Below, piece by piece: positions 50,562 to 62,000 of a stretch of DNA of 64,000 nucleotides (position 1 is its first letter; each line of letters begins with the position of its first letter). The stretch is taken from assembly GCF_017562075.2 (NCBI RefSeq), contig NC_054083.1:52094442-52158441 (forward strand). The letters run 5' to 3'. Origin of the DNA: Anopheles merus. Taxonomy: Eukaryota; Arthropoda; Insecta; Diptera; Culicidae. The notes beneath the pieces are model-generated. The model saw only the letters and a program-made list of their open reading frames with translations. It was not told the DNA's origin and did not search any database. Made by a program: the position numbers and the translations under genes.

Positions 50562-50579
50562 AAAATAAAAAAATTGAGT

Positions 50580-51006
50580 AACTTAACCAAACTGGAATCA
50601 TGGTTCAATTTCTTTTTAAATTGATCTTCATTTACTAAAGTAACTTATCAATCCACGCTGTGTGGAGGAGCAAAAGTGCTGAATCCGTGAGCGTAAACAT
50701 TTACTGTGAACAGATTAGGCTGCGGTCTATGCATGCCATGCAAATACAAAGCACATACAGCAAATGAAACATTTATCCGCGAAGCAACAATGTCTTGTTT
50801 CCTACAGTTTTGTCTACGCTTTCATGTTTTACTCTTATTCTATGTGCCTTTGTATGGAAATAAAAATAACATCTCAAAAAGTGACTTAAATGATTGTTTC
50901 AGTAATTTTCACTTCTCCACCGCAAAGCGATAAAAAACAAACACACAAAAAACGACTGCTGTCAAAACTGTTCCCGTCCCATTACTGTCAAACGAACGCT
51001 GCACTG
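50580..51006. other. Short intergenic gap
   Basis: About 430 bp between the inferred poly(A) site and the putative start of the AMFR transcript. It is AT-rich on the left, with a GC-richer stretch and two CTGTCA/GTCAAA motifs close to the right end. No gene is visible. Confidence 0.5.
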
Positions 51007-51042
51007 TCAGTGCGGGACGCTGCGAGCCGACCTGGCCACGTG
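51007..51042 (+). promoter_or_regulatory. Putative AMFR promoter: initiator and E-box
   Basis: TCAGTGCG at 51007-51014 matches the arthropod initiator (TCAGT), and CACGTG lies 28 bases downstream of it at 51037-51042. There is no TATA box at the expected distance. The start site is inferred, since other CAGT sequences lie nearby (for example at 51116). Confidence 0.3.
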
Positions 51043-52848
51043 ATCGCCTCCCCCCTTCGATACCGTTACCTTTTGGGCAGCGCTCGCGCATTGTTGTGAT
51101 TGTTTGTTCGCGAAACAGTGTACGCGAAGATATACCTTTCGTCGCCGTCGTAGTCGTCGGTCGCAACAACAGCAGCAGTAGCAGTAGCCGGGTGTACACG
51201 CGTGTGCAATTTGCTCTACGGAAATACAGAAAGTGAGCAAGACAAGTGCAGTAGTGCTTGCGACAGTGTAATATTATTTTGCACAACTTCGTAGCCGTCG
51301 CATTTTTCTGCCGGAAGTGAGTAGTGTGTGCTTGCGTTCGTACGTACGTGAGTGTGTGTGGGGGAGTCAGATGATCTTTATTTGTGTTTGCCATCGGGCA
51401 AGCAGCAGTAGCAGCAGCAGCTGCAACGCAATCATCTCGGTTCGGTTCAGGGGGTAGTTGTTTGTCGGGAAGAAATTTGCCACAGCAGCAGCAGCAGCAG
51501 CAGCAGTAGGCACACAGCTGCAGATTGCATTGTGTTGGTGCGCGTGTTTTAGAAGGCACAGAGTGTGTACACATTAGTAGGCGGAGGAACAGATTAACGG
51601 GGGATGCTCTCTTTTCTATTTGTCCGATAGAACGCTGCCGAAGAAACACACTCGGTGTGTGCTCGAAGTGGTGAAATATGGACACTTTACACACGCTGAC
51701 GTAGCCAGCGCAGGCTGGTAGTAGTGCCGCGGTAGTAGCATATAAAATACACAATCTTCGACGGTGTGTTCTATTTCTGTTCGAGGACGAATTGCCTTTT
51801 CCACTGTCCTAAGTGTGTGTTCGTCGACCGTTCGCCGTTTGCTCGCCTCGTCTCCCAGGTGTTTGTTGTTCTGTATGTGTGTGTGTGAGTCGAGTATTTT
51901 CGATATCGATTGTGTGTGAGTGTGTGTTTTTAAAACAAAAAAATAGAAAAGCCAAAAAAGAAAAGGAAACCCCATAATGTTGCGGTACAAGGCATGAATG
52001 GATTGCCCCCCCCCCCCCCTCTCCCCCGGGTGGGTGGATGATGGTGGACTGTGACACCTATTGCACAATGCAAAAAGCCGATCCAAGTGGTTGTCATAAA
52101 AGTGTCACTTGATAAGGAACGGAGGAAAAGGAGCATCTCCTTACGCCAGCGGGAAGAATGTGAAGTGGCGTTTTTCCTTCCCTTCTTAACCTATTCTCTT
52201 CAATCCCCTCCACTTTCCCGTAAGAAGGTGTGTAGCCTGTATATGTGTGTGTGTATTATTGAAGCGAAGCAGTGGTGGTAGTGGTGGTTGATGTCGTCTT
52301 GGTCGACGCCGTTGTCGATTCCTCACGGCGGCAGATGAAAATGGGTGCATCATTGTGTCACCGACAACGGGAACAACAGCAACCACCACCACCACCACTA
52401 CTGCTGCTGCTGCTGCTGCTGGGTGCGCAGTGCAGTGAAAGTTAGCCGTTTTTGGGTTGAGAAATATCGAAGAAAAGAACGAGAAAAGTTCCGTGTGCTG
52501 CGAAGAAAGGAAGAAAAATCGGTGGGGACACACTACACCACTTCCATACACACACACTCACAGATCACAGCCTACTAAAAGGGAGAAAAGGTGCATTTCA
52601 GGTGCGGTCAAACACACACGGTGAAAAGGAAGGAATGCCCGAACAAAGCACCACTGCCGGGTGAAACTAACTGAACAAAACAGTGGGGGAAAGGAGCAGC
52701 AAAATAGAGCATCAGCGATCTGTACGAACGGGGTACTGAACGACACGAGTCTGTTGTTTATGTGATTTCTTGTTCCCAGCTCAAGTTACCGCATTACCGT
52801 TGCGAGAGGCAGCCGGTGAAAAAGTGTGTAAAATTTTCAATCGGTTTT

Positions 52849-52879
<31 letters not shown>

Positions 52880-53089
52880 AGTGTGTTTGAGCAAAAGTAG
52901 GTTATTCCGTCGTCGAAGCGGCTAAAACGGAAGCAAAAACACCGGGTGTGATTAGTAACGCCACCGCGGACGACGGGCTGCCGGGGGTTTGCAGCTGTTT
53001 GTCTCATCAGCGCAGTGTGTGAGTGTGTGTCCGGGTCCGGGTGTGAAAGGAAGAGAAAGAGATCGAACGGCGCGGCGCGGTTGAAATAG
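51009..53089 (+). other. Putative 5' UTR exon 1 of the AMFR homologue
   Basis: This exon ends at a perfect donor, ATAG|GTAAGTGAG (GT at 53090-53091), and would splice to the acceptor at 58284 before the start codon. If the start near 51009 is right, the 5' leader exceeds 2 kb. It carries (CAG)8 at 51483-51506, (CTG)8 at 52401-52424, a 14-C run at 52006-52019 and a TG run at 52854-52879. Transcript evidence is needed to show whether one exon or several cover it. Confidence 0.4.
52854..52879. repeat. (TG)n microsatellite in the AMFR leader
   Basis: About 13 TG units followed by AGTGTGTTTGAG. Confidence 0.85.
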
Positions 53090-53475
53090 GTAAGTGAGAG
53101 TCGGGCTCGGGAACGGGAAGTCACTTGCTGTATTGCTTATCGGTCATCTGCTGTGTGTTGATTGAAGTTTTCTAGGACGACGAACCGGGGGGATGTGTTA
53201 GATAAGGTGTACACCATGGGTGGATTGATGATGAAGCAGTGTTAATGTTGTTCACCCTCTTGGAGTATATGTCGCAGTTACAAATTATTCAATAGGCATA
53301 TCAAATTGTATTATTGGGACATATCGATCGTTTGAATCGTTTTGAAACCCTCGGAATGACAGGAACATAACCATTTTTTTAAAGAAATGTTGAAGATTTG
53401 GAATTGCATATTGACTGACATAAATTGAAGCAAGCGTTGGAGTTGAATGACGTTGGATGTCATTTGGGGTGGGTA

Positions 53476-53836
53476 CAGGTAGTCCACAAGATACACGGTA
53501 CCTCTGATATGCGTATTCGGAGATGCGCGGTTTTCTAAATTTTACAGTTCTTTGGGCAAAATGTACTGATTTGACGCATCAATTGTAAAATGACAAATAA
53601 ATTCCCTTCTAATCGAATGTTAAAATCCAGGAAAAGGATTACAACTGTTAAATTCAGTCATAACCAAATATCAAATAATTAATTAATAGGCTAAAACTTG
53701 CAAAATTATACGAAAATTAAAAGATATAACATCTTGGCTAGAAATTACGAGATTCGACTTACGCGGGAATTCGAGATACACGATTTTTTGAAGCCGTTTT
53801 CAGTCCCCATTAATCGTGTATCTCGGGGACCGCCTG
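53476..53836. mobile_element. MITE, 361 bp, flanked by TA (Tc1/mariner type)
   Basis: The left end CAGGTAGTCC..AGATACACG and the inverted right end CAGGCGGTCC..AGATACACG match at 18 of the first 22 bases. TA dinucleotides at 53474-53475 and 53837-53838 are the expected target duplication. The interior is AT-rich with no transposase frame. A GAGATACACGAT copy at 53773-53784 and its inverse at 53813-53824 make a subterminal hairpin at the right end. It is non-autonomous and would need a transposase from elsewhere. Confidence 0.8.
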
Positions 53837-54024
53837 TATTTCATGGCATACTGCAAACGGATGTTCAGAATATGGCGAGAAATGTGTCCAGAAAAGAGCT
53901 CTGACTTCAAGATTTTTTTCATTTTGGTGTCATTCTACATCTCAATGATTCATATACGATTCTTCCTATCTTCAAAAATTCTCCTTATGGATGTCCATAT
54001 CATCCACGAGTTTCGTACTGCACA

Positions 54025-54218
54025 CTCCGGTCCTCTGGTATTGTGGCAAGATTTGATCCTGCGATGGGTTCAAGCCTCGAATGGACCGTGCCCCCATACG
54101 TAGGACTGACTATTCTGCTGTGGATAAACAATAAGTCACTGAAAGCGAAGCCCACTAGTGGTATAGACAGGACTTGCCCTATAACGGTTGTTGTGCCAAA
54201 GAAGAAGACGAAGAAGAT
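54025..54218 (+). mobile_element. tRNA-derived SINE, resembling SINE200
   Basis: A tRNA-related head with a GGGTTCAAGCC B-box-like segment is followed by a body containing CGTAGGACTGACTATTCTGCT and ATAACAATAAGTC-type sequence, then a GTTGTGCCAAAGAAGAAG tail of AAG units. This order matches my recollection of the SINE200 group of Anopheles. It lies about 190 bp to the right of the MITE. The 5' border is approximate. Confidence 0.65.
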
Positions 54219-54520
54219 CCAAGTCCTGCTCTGTAGAAGTCGCCGAATTAAGCATCAGATCCTTGTTGAGCATCTTAAGAATATTGAAAGATTCCACTGC
54301 TATGGCAACGTACTTTTACGTAAGACCTGATCCATAGACATCAGACATCAGAATCACCGTTACCCTTAGCTCCGTAACAACAAAAGTCTGGATTTGCTTT
54401 TCCACTTACTACCTTCTTACCAGGAAGTATGTCACAAATATTTGTAACAATGTCCACTTTACTTTGCCCGGTGACTGTTTCACATTTTAGCACGTCCGTG
54501 AAGGTGTGTGCAGCGTGAGA

Positions 54521-54544
54521 AGCAGCAGCAGCAGCAGCAGCAGC
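54521..54544. repeat. (AGC)8 triplet repeat
   Basis: Eight AGC units in the AMFR first intron. Confidence 0.85.
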
Positions 54545-55024
54545 AAGTTTGCCGCCCTCTTCTTTCATTAGCAGCAGGTGAGGGAAAAATGTTTTCCGGA
54601 ACACGGCTATATCATCGCGGGACGGTGAGCGCATTTAAAAGACCTTCCTACCCCCCTCGAACCCCTGCCCGCCTCTTTCGGAGTGAATGGCTTTGCGGTG
54701 TTGTGCGCAACAAACGATCCGCTCTTATCAGCGAACGAGAGCGAAGCTGATAAGAAGCGTTGTTTACACTCTTTTGTTGTGGCGGAAGTTGAGAGGAGAG
54801 CAGTGGAATGGGCCCTTGGTTGGCGTTGTAACCAAACGTTTGCCGTCTGCGTAGTTGTTACAAGTGGTGTGGAGCTTCTAATTGACCTGGTTGTATTTAT
54901 CTTATCTTGGTTGGGATGGGAGGGTTTTTTAAAGTCCGTGACAACTGATATCTTCCTTCCGTAGGGGAGAGAGCAAGATCGTCGCCCAGTGTCGTTCGTG
55001 GCTCGTCAGAATACATCATACACC

Positions 55025-55590
55025 ATGGGAGCGCTGAAACCCAATCGATGCAAAAAGACACAAGACAGAGCCACAACCTCTCGACGGCTGCCGCTGCTTC
55101 GAGGGATACTGAAACCGGTTTCTATACCGGTTGGAGCCACGAAGGGCTACGCAATTATCTGCCCTTTTGCCGGCGTAGCTCCCAACCGCTCTTCCTCAAG
55201 CGCGCTGTAACCGCGCCGGACCGGTTCAAGTCACCCATGTCCCGGAAGAAAGTCAGTCCGAGGACTACCGAGAGTGGTTACGTGATCATCCTACCCGACA
55301 TGGCGCCTACACGGGTTAAGCACGGGTTGCCAGGTCTGGTTCAGCGCGAGGTTGTGAAAATTGATTTTAATTTGCCAATTTTCTGGCAACGTTTTTTTGC
55401 AACCCGCATTCGTCAGCTCTCCTTTGGCAGGCGCTCCTTTAATTGCGGGATGATTATTTATCGACACAGTAATTGTGGAAATCGTTTCGTCACTCTGTGT
55501 CATGTTGCCACAGTTGACAACTTTGTAGTGGAAGAAGTTACTTCAGGCAACACTAAGAGCATTCCTCTATCGAGCTCCTCTTAACCCACC
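55025..55590 (+). other. GC-rich, coding-like block in AMFR intron 1, unassigned
   Basis: The block follows an acceptor-like CTTCCTTCCGTAG at 54951-54963. It contains an ATG in good context at 55025 opening a 61-codon frame, and an overlapping 178-codon frame from 55048 to 55584. Neither product matches a family I know, and the base composition differs from the AT-rich intron around it. It could be an alternative 5' exon, a decayed insertion, or chance. Confidence 0.2.
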
Positions 55591-58026
55591 CAGACGACCA
55601 GGGCTGTGTTTTGTTTTGACTGCAATTGTTTTCCTTTTCTCGAGCGGGGGGTTTCGAATGATGATGGTATGCGTGTGCGAGCGTGCGAAAAATTTGAACC
55701 ATTTCAGCACGGTCACAATTATGTCATGGATTTGTGTAGCAAACAGCGCTGCGCATTATGCCAAGCGTTGTCGGGTTAATGAATGCGAGTTTACGATTCG
55801 CTGCTGAACCTGACCTTCACTTCTATTTGATGTGCGCCTTAGTTGGGCGTGAAACGACAATGGGCTGTCTGAAGAAAGTGGTTAGCAACTTGAACTTATG
55901 GGAGAGAGGGAGCCCCCCAACCGGTTTGAGATGAACTGAGAAACCCTGCATCACCTGATTGATGCCAGGGAAGAACTATTTCGTTGAATGAAACGTTTTG
56001 CAACAATCCGCGCTTGCTTTGCTCTGCATGAATGCCCCTGTACCATCTCTGGGACACCAATTCTATCCCGGCTGCTTTGTTTGCTTTCTCCTCGGGTCAA
56101 AATTATGCGCAATTTTGTGCTCGGTGTACCACACAACACACTAGCTCGCCGCGATCATCGATGTGCTAAATTTAGTTGCGCACAGTAGGCCGAAAGACGA
56201 GGAAGGCCTGAGTAGGGAGCGGTTGCTTTCGGTCCCACCATTTCATTCACCTCTGTGTTTTGAGTGATGAAGACGAAAAAATGGCGCACATTTCTTAGAC
56301 TGTTGTAAATAAGTGTAGAAGGAGAAGGAATCGCGATTGTTAAAGTAAAGCATTGGCGCGTCGTCCTGCAAGAACAACACACACTTGTCGCTGGCGTTGG
56401 AAGGCAGAGAAGAACGATTTGTTTATAGAAGAAGCAACAGCGAAACGACGACGCAGCTAATGGAACGCTTCCAAACGGGGGTAACTTCTGCTACTACGCC
56501 CCATGGATTTAGAGACCAGGGGCGCGCGCGCTTCTCGCGTGTCCTTCGTGTGTGGGAGACGCGCTTGTGTAAACAGGAACCATCCACACCACCCCCACGA
56601 TGAAGGTGGTCCGCGCGCGCAGCAAGCACTACCGGCAGATAGATAGGGGAATAATACTATGTTTGTTTGAGTGTGCTGTTGGAAAATATTTACTCTGTAA
56701 TCGATGGATCCAGCACAAAAACAGCAGTGAAGAAGAATCCGTCCTGTGATTGTTGTTGTTCAGTTGTTCTGATAGTAGGAGCAGTTGGGGGCGTTGGGGT
56801 GCGTTTGTTTTTCAAGAATTACGTATTTAAAAGCATTCTAATCTTCCGGTATTTATGTAGCTGCTTGCTCTGGAGATATGGGGGATTGGTTTGACATTTC
56901 GGCTGGCTTATCGTGCTGTTGGTGCTTGGTGGAACGGTGGAAGCTAGTAAATTAACCCACAACTCGATTGCAGGGACAGGATGATAATTGTTTCTTCTGA
57001 AATTACTCCCCCACTTGAGCTAGATCTTGTCATAAGACCCTTTGTTGGCCCACTTACCCCGATGGTATTAGTTTAGCCTTAGGCTAGGGTTTGTTGACGG
57101 CCAATTGTCATTGCTTGGTAAGCAAACAAACTTATCTCCCGTTATGCTGCTAAGGCCGGCATTGCTAAGCGCTCGAAAAAGGAAAAGATTAATCAAAACC
57201 CTCTGCCGACTAACGGCGCTCTAAACAGGGGCACTTAACAATCGGTTAGGACCTGTTGCCAAAGCGGTTAGATCATTAGTGCGATGGATCAGGATCGATA
57301 AGGCTTATCTGAGGGGGCACATCGAAATTGAACGACAGTGGCCCCGATTTTGGAATCAGTTGAAGGAGCTCCACTTTTGCGTTTGTGTGGGTGGATGAGA
57401 AGGTCGAGGTGTTAAACATTTTGTTATAAAAAAAGGAAAAGATGTTTCTTTTTTCTACACCTTATGCTTTTTACGCCTCTAATCGTCTAATCGCTGCTAA
57501 CCTTCAATCGGCGTCGTCGTCTTCGGACTTTATTGCACTGGAACGGTCGCGAAACTGCTGCCATCGTCACGCCAACATATCCAGGGACATATTATTTTGT
57601 GGTAAAAATACCCTTTTCTTTGCTGTTTTAGAGCGTTCGGGAGGGGAGAAACAAAAAAGTTTGACCTCAAAACAGGCGAAAAATGATTCTCGCTTCGAAA
57701 TAATCAATATTCATAAATCATGCTCACTGTTCAGCACCATTTCGGCAGGGAGAGTGGCCAAAATTCTTGGACGAAAAGAAGTGTGTGCGTGTGACATTTT
57801 GATAAATTATTAAAACAAACCTTCTTATCGAGGTTTTTTGAGCGGAAAATCTCAAACCGGTTTGCCCGGGGGAGGGGGGGGGGGAGGCCAGATGAACCTC
57901 TGTCCAAATGCCATCCCAAAAATAATCGAAAGAGCGAAAGACAGAAAGGAGATCGGCGCGCGCACTGGCGGCCTGGCCTTGTGTCGCCGGATGGGACCTT
58001 GTTATGGGGGAGCGACGATTTATCAA

Positions 58027-58043
58027 TGCGATTGTCAATCGCA
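58027..58043. repeat. 17-bp palindrome, second copy of a shared motif
   Basis: TGCGATTGTCAATCGCA is symmetric around its central base. Its inner 15 bases are the reverse complement of the inner 15 at 24566-24580. Confidence 0.5.
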
Positions 58044-58284
58044 TCCTCGCCCGTCCGTACCAGCTCCTCCCGGGATTGTAGTGTCCCCGGTTTCCAATAA
58101 ATCAATGTCCACTATCCCTCTCGGGCGGCGCCACCTGTCAATCTCATCAAATCACTCGCGTGCGTACGACAGTATTGCGCAATGAAGGACACATTTTTCT
58201 TAATTATTGTTATCCTTTTCAGCGAAGCTGCGTAGTATTGACGTGTTACTAATGAGTTTGCTTTTAACTTTTGTTTTATTTTAG

Positions 58285-58467
58285 CACTGAACAAGGAACG
58301 TGGAAGAGCAAGCAGTTTTTGAAAGCGATCGCTGCAGAAGAATCTTCATAAATGGACTGAAAAGAGAAAGAGAAAGATAGCAACCGACCGTTACGTCCGA
58401 GAACAAACTGATCCTGCGACAGCATCCAGTGCTAGGAATCAAAAACTCCGATCTCAAACACACCACC
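58285..58467 (+). other. AMFR homologue 5' UTR, part in the first coding exon
   Basis: This stretch runs from the acceptor at 58284 to the start codon. An in-frame ATG at 58429 would add 13 residues (MLGIKNSDLKHTT), but the ATG at 58468 has the better context (CACCACCATG) and gives a protein start that aligns with family members. Confidence 0.6.
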
Positions 58468-59019
58468 ATGCCGGTTGCATTGAACGGATCCGTACCGTTG
58501 CCCTCGGTGCGGGTTTACACCAGCGTCACGGTACTGCTGATGTCCGCCTGCCTCTACTACGCACTGGCCATGACCAGTGATCCAAACTGGAGGCAACACA
58601 CAAACATCACCAGCAGCACGACGGGCGGAACGGTACCCACGGCGGGTGGAACGGCGTCCACAGCAGCAAACACAGCCACCAGCGCCGCCAGCTCCGCCGC
58701 CGGACCGGCCGGTGTGATCGACGGTGCGGTAGAGGGTGCCGGGGGTAAGCTGGGAGAGGTAGGAGGCGCCAGTGCCGCCTCCTTGCTGTCGGTGAAGGAG
58801 ATCGACACGCTCGAGGAGAAGATATTAGCGGCCGCCGATCTGTCCGACCTGCGCCAAATGCTGCAAGGTGGCGGCAGCGATGCACCAGACGAGGACGACT
58901 CCCGAGAAGTGGACGAAGGGGACGAGCGGTGGCTGGTGGTGGGCAACGATACGCGATCGCTCGGAGCGTACCTGAAGGATACGGCATCGTTTATGGCGAC
59001 GGAACCATTTTGCATTTGG
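58468..59019 (+). CDS. AMFR homologue, coding exon 1
   Basis: 184 codons ending in FCIW at a GTAAGT donor (59020). It carries TM1 and the expanded luminal loop with a T/A/G-rich tract, a helical-looking VKEIDTLEEKILAAADL segment, and an acidic stretch (DAPDEDDSREVDEGDE). The frame stays open past the donor to 59427, but that extension does not align with the family and is intron. Confidence 0.9.
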
Positions 59020-62000
59020 GTAAGTGAGCACCGTGCGGGCCCCCTCCGGGGCTTGGCGTTCTCCCGCGCTATTTGCTTAACGTTGCGCTTATTTGTAGAG
59101 CATTTAGTTGACATAGCATTCGAATGGCTGACTGCTGCAAGAATGCCTTCGTTCTACGATGACACAATACCCACAATACGTACGCCGGCACACGACCACG
59201 GCTCTTCGGCTCGTTATTGGGGAAGCCGGGTGTGTTTAGCTTTGGCACACACACGCACACAAGCCAAGAGGAGAGGACCGTCCGAACGGAATCCGATTTC
59301 CGCAATCCATGGACAAACGAGTTTGTTATTTGGTGTGTCGGTTGTTGTTTTTTTGGACCGAACTGGGGAGGACTGGACAGAAGGAAAAGGAAAGAAAGAC
59401 GCAAAGTGCCAGCAAAAAGTGAAGTAGTTTGGTGACCTTGGCGAGAAACGGGGGGGGCTGGCTCTTCGTAGCCGAAGAGGATACCCGCTTGACGATTTGC
59501 TGGTGTTGTAACTTATTCCTCTCACTCGAGCCGAGACGACGGGCAGCAGAACATGATCTAGCCGGACGCCGGTGGTTCAGCTGATTGGAGCTTTAAAACA
59601 TATCGTGAATCGTTAAGTGGGTGAAGTATTGGAAGAAGAATAGCTAGCCTAAGCACCATGCTTGAGGGAACCGGTGAAGTGTTTGCTACTTACCTCTGGA
59701 TTCAATTGGGCTTTCGAGGTGTACCAGCGAGAAACGTTACGGGTACTTGGGCCTTCTAATTGGATCAGCCAAACTTCCTATCACGCTACCGAATAGCGTC
59801 ACAGGGGCTTGCGGGCGATACCGATAGAGGGTGTTGAGTCGTCCCACCTGCCAGCTGCCTTGGTCAGAAGGTATCTGTTGGAGGTAAAGTAGCATTTCAC
59901 TGCCAAGTTCAACCGGTAGATCTGCGCTGGGATGTGCCTCCAAAACGCAGATGATCTCAAGGCCGACAGTGTGTGGGGCTTGAGCCGGCGACAATCTCCT
60001 AGCGCGCTAGCAGCAAGCGTTTTGTCATGACATTTGGTATTGGAAGGAGACGTTTTGCCGCAGGTTTCGCATGTTTTATGCATGGTGATCGTTTATTTCA
60101 TCCACTGTGATGATGAGCGAGACTGTTAGCCGGAGGTACTCGAGCTCGATCGTACGGGGGAATAGTTGGGATCTTGGGCTTACTACCAGTCTTGTATGAG
60201 ATCATTAGCATAGAACGAGTCAATGTGAAAGGAACGTTTTCCGGGATATTGGTGGGTTTTTACCGCCATGTAGATTAATGGCTCGATAAAAGTGATCTGT
60301 ATCCACTTCACTACTCGACACAAGTATGACTTGCCGCTTGGTGCTACTCGATCGCAGGGGTTTTATGATTATTCCATCGCCGCAAAGAGTAGGTGCGCGC
60401 GCTGGTTCGCCTCCAGCTCGCAAACAATAGGTTGTTCTTTATAGGTTGCGGTCAGATTTCATCATCTAAAACATCATATGCCAGGCAGCCGCAGCCTTGA
60501 CACCCCAGCACAGTGGAGAGTTGGTTGGCTGTGGAAGACACAGGAATTTGTAGCTTATTTATCGTTTGAGCGTGTCTGAATTTGAATTATTGCCTAGCCT
60601 ACTGGCGAAGGTGGAGCTTCCAACCGTGTTGTGTACCATTCCTGTCATTAAGCTATTCTCCGGTCAGGTGAGCTGCCTGACTGACGGACAGAATACGGTT
60701 GGTGGTTGCATTAGAGCGTATCGAGGTTTCGGGCGTGCGTTCGCATGTTCACGATACACCGGTGGCCGGTGCCATTGGCCTTGTTTCCAATTCAGCACAG
60801 CGAGGTGCCACAATGATTCTGGAATTTTAACGCAAGTATGGAGGAGAGGCTCTCAACAGAGCGGATTGTTCTTTTACGCGTTCTTAAGCCATTATAGTTT
60901 TATAGCGATAGAAGAAGTACTAATATCCACTACCATTGCTACACGAAACTGATGAATTATTCAACGAATGCAATAGAATTGATTAATGTTTTAACAGTTG
61001 GGCTTAACGTTACGGTTCTTATCAGCATTTTGGAAGCAAGAGCCGGTAAAACAATCTACTTAAGATGCTACTTTCCGCCTTGATGGATCCGTTAGAGATC
61101 GTTCATCGTTCGTGAAATGGGATGCACAAGATGATCCCGCAAGCAGCAGCCAGCCAACTGGTCGGGAAGGTTCATCGGCCTGCCGATTCCCGCCGATCGG
61201 ATCGGATGGGACTTACGCAACCGCGTAAAATTATGCATCCATATATACATACTACGCAAAGCACCGGACTCGCAGGACTGGATTCGTTTCCGTTCGGAAT
61301 ATGTTACGTGATGATCCGCTTTCGGGTGTAAGGTACGACCAGATGATGACCAGTGTTGTCATCGATTCCAAAGCTGAGGTTGGTTTTTGTTCTTTGTGGC
61401 GTTTTCCCTCCTACCATGTAGCACGGTTCGATATGTATACATGGCATTAGGAACAGAAGAGCAGTTGTGTGAATATTTAGGTGTTTTATTTCGCGATTTT
61501 TTGCAGTTACCCTCACCGATTCCTGGTGAAAGGCCGTGTTAAATTGTGGAAAGCGCGGGATAAAGGGTAGGAAATTAGCAAGCTATAGCCTTCCACACAA
61601 TATATTTATAGTTTTTTTTGGGATAAATTTGAAACTTTCGCAACGACTTTCACTTTCGCCGTTGACGCCACGAACAACGATCCAGACAAGGCATTGACTA
61701 CTTCACACGACAACGCTGACTTTTCACGCTAGAAGAGCAACGTTTGGTGGCGAGCGTTACCGCGTGGTTGCTGATCAACTTCGATAGATAATTATTGTTC
61801 TAATGTTCTCTCTTTTTCTCGTGTTTCTCTTTCACGCCTTACCGGATCACCGTCGTCACCGCACGTTCGATCGATGGAACTGGACTGGAACCGGATCGCT
61901 CTCGCTCTCTGCAGACGTTAATCAACACCGCGTACTGCTGCCTGATACTGCTCGGCAAATCGATACAGAAGTTCGTCTTCGGTGAGCTGCGGATATCCGA

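Larger units (their letters stand above)
48132..50575 (+). other. 3' UTR of the BCOR homologue
   Basis: About 2.4 kb from the stop codon to clustered poly(A) signals. It is T-rich with TG runs (48801-48825) and T-runs, and holds no convincing frame. The open frames on its minus strand are short and T- or S-rich. The extent is inferred from the signals at 50546 and 50556; earlier cleavage is possible. Confidence 0.6.
53090..58284 (+). other. AMFR homologue intron 1 (within the 5' UTR)
   Basis: Bounded by the donor at 53090 and the acceptor TTTTATTTTAG at 58274-58284. It holds the MITE and SINE listed separately, a (AGC)8 run at 54521-54544, a GC-rich unexplained block at about 55.0-55.6 kb, a G-run near 57868-57882, and a 17-bp palindrome at 58027-58043. 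I see no nested gene I can name. Confidence 0.55.

Noticed and set aside
57181..57300. tRNA Leu/Ser-like TTGCCAAAGCGGTTAGATC near 57,255
   Set aside because: Only a D-arm-like stretch is present, with no B box or closing stems at the right distance.
59020..59427. Reading AMFR exon 1 on past 59019
   Set aside because: A perfect GTAAGT donor lies there, and the next exon at 61915 restores the family alignment exactly.
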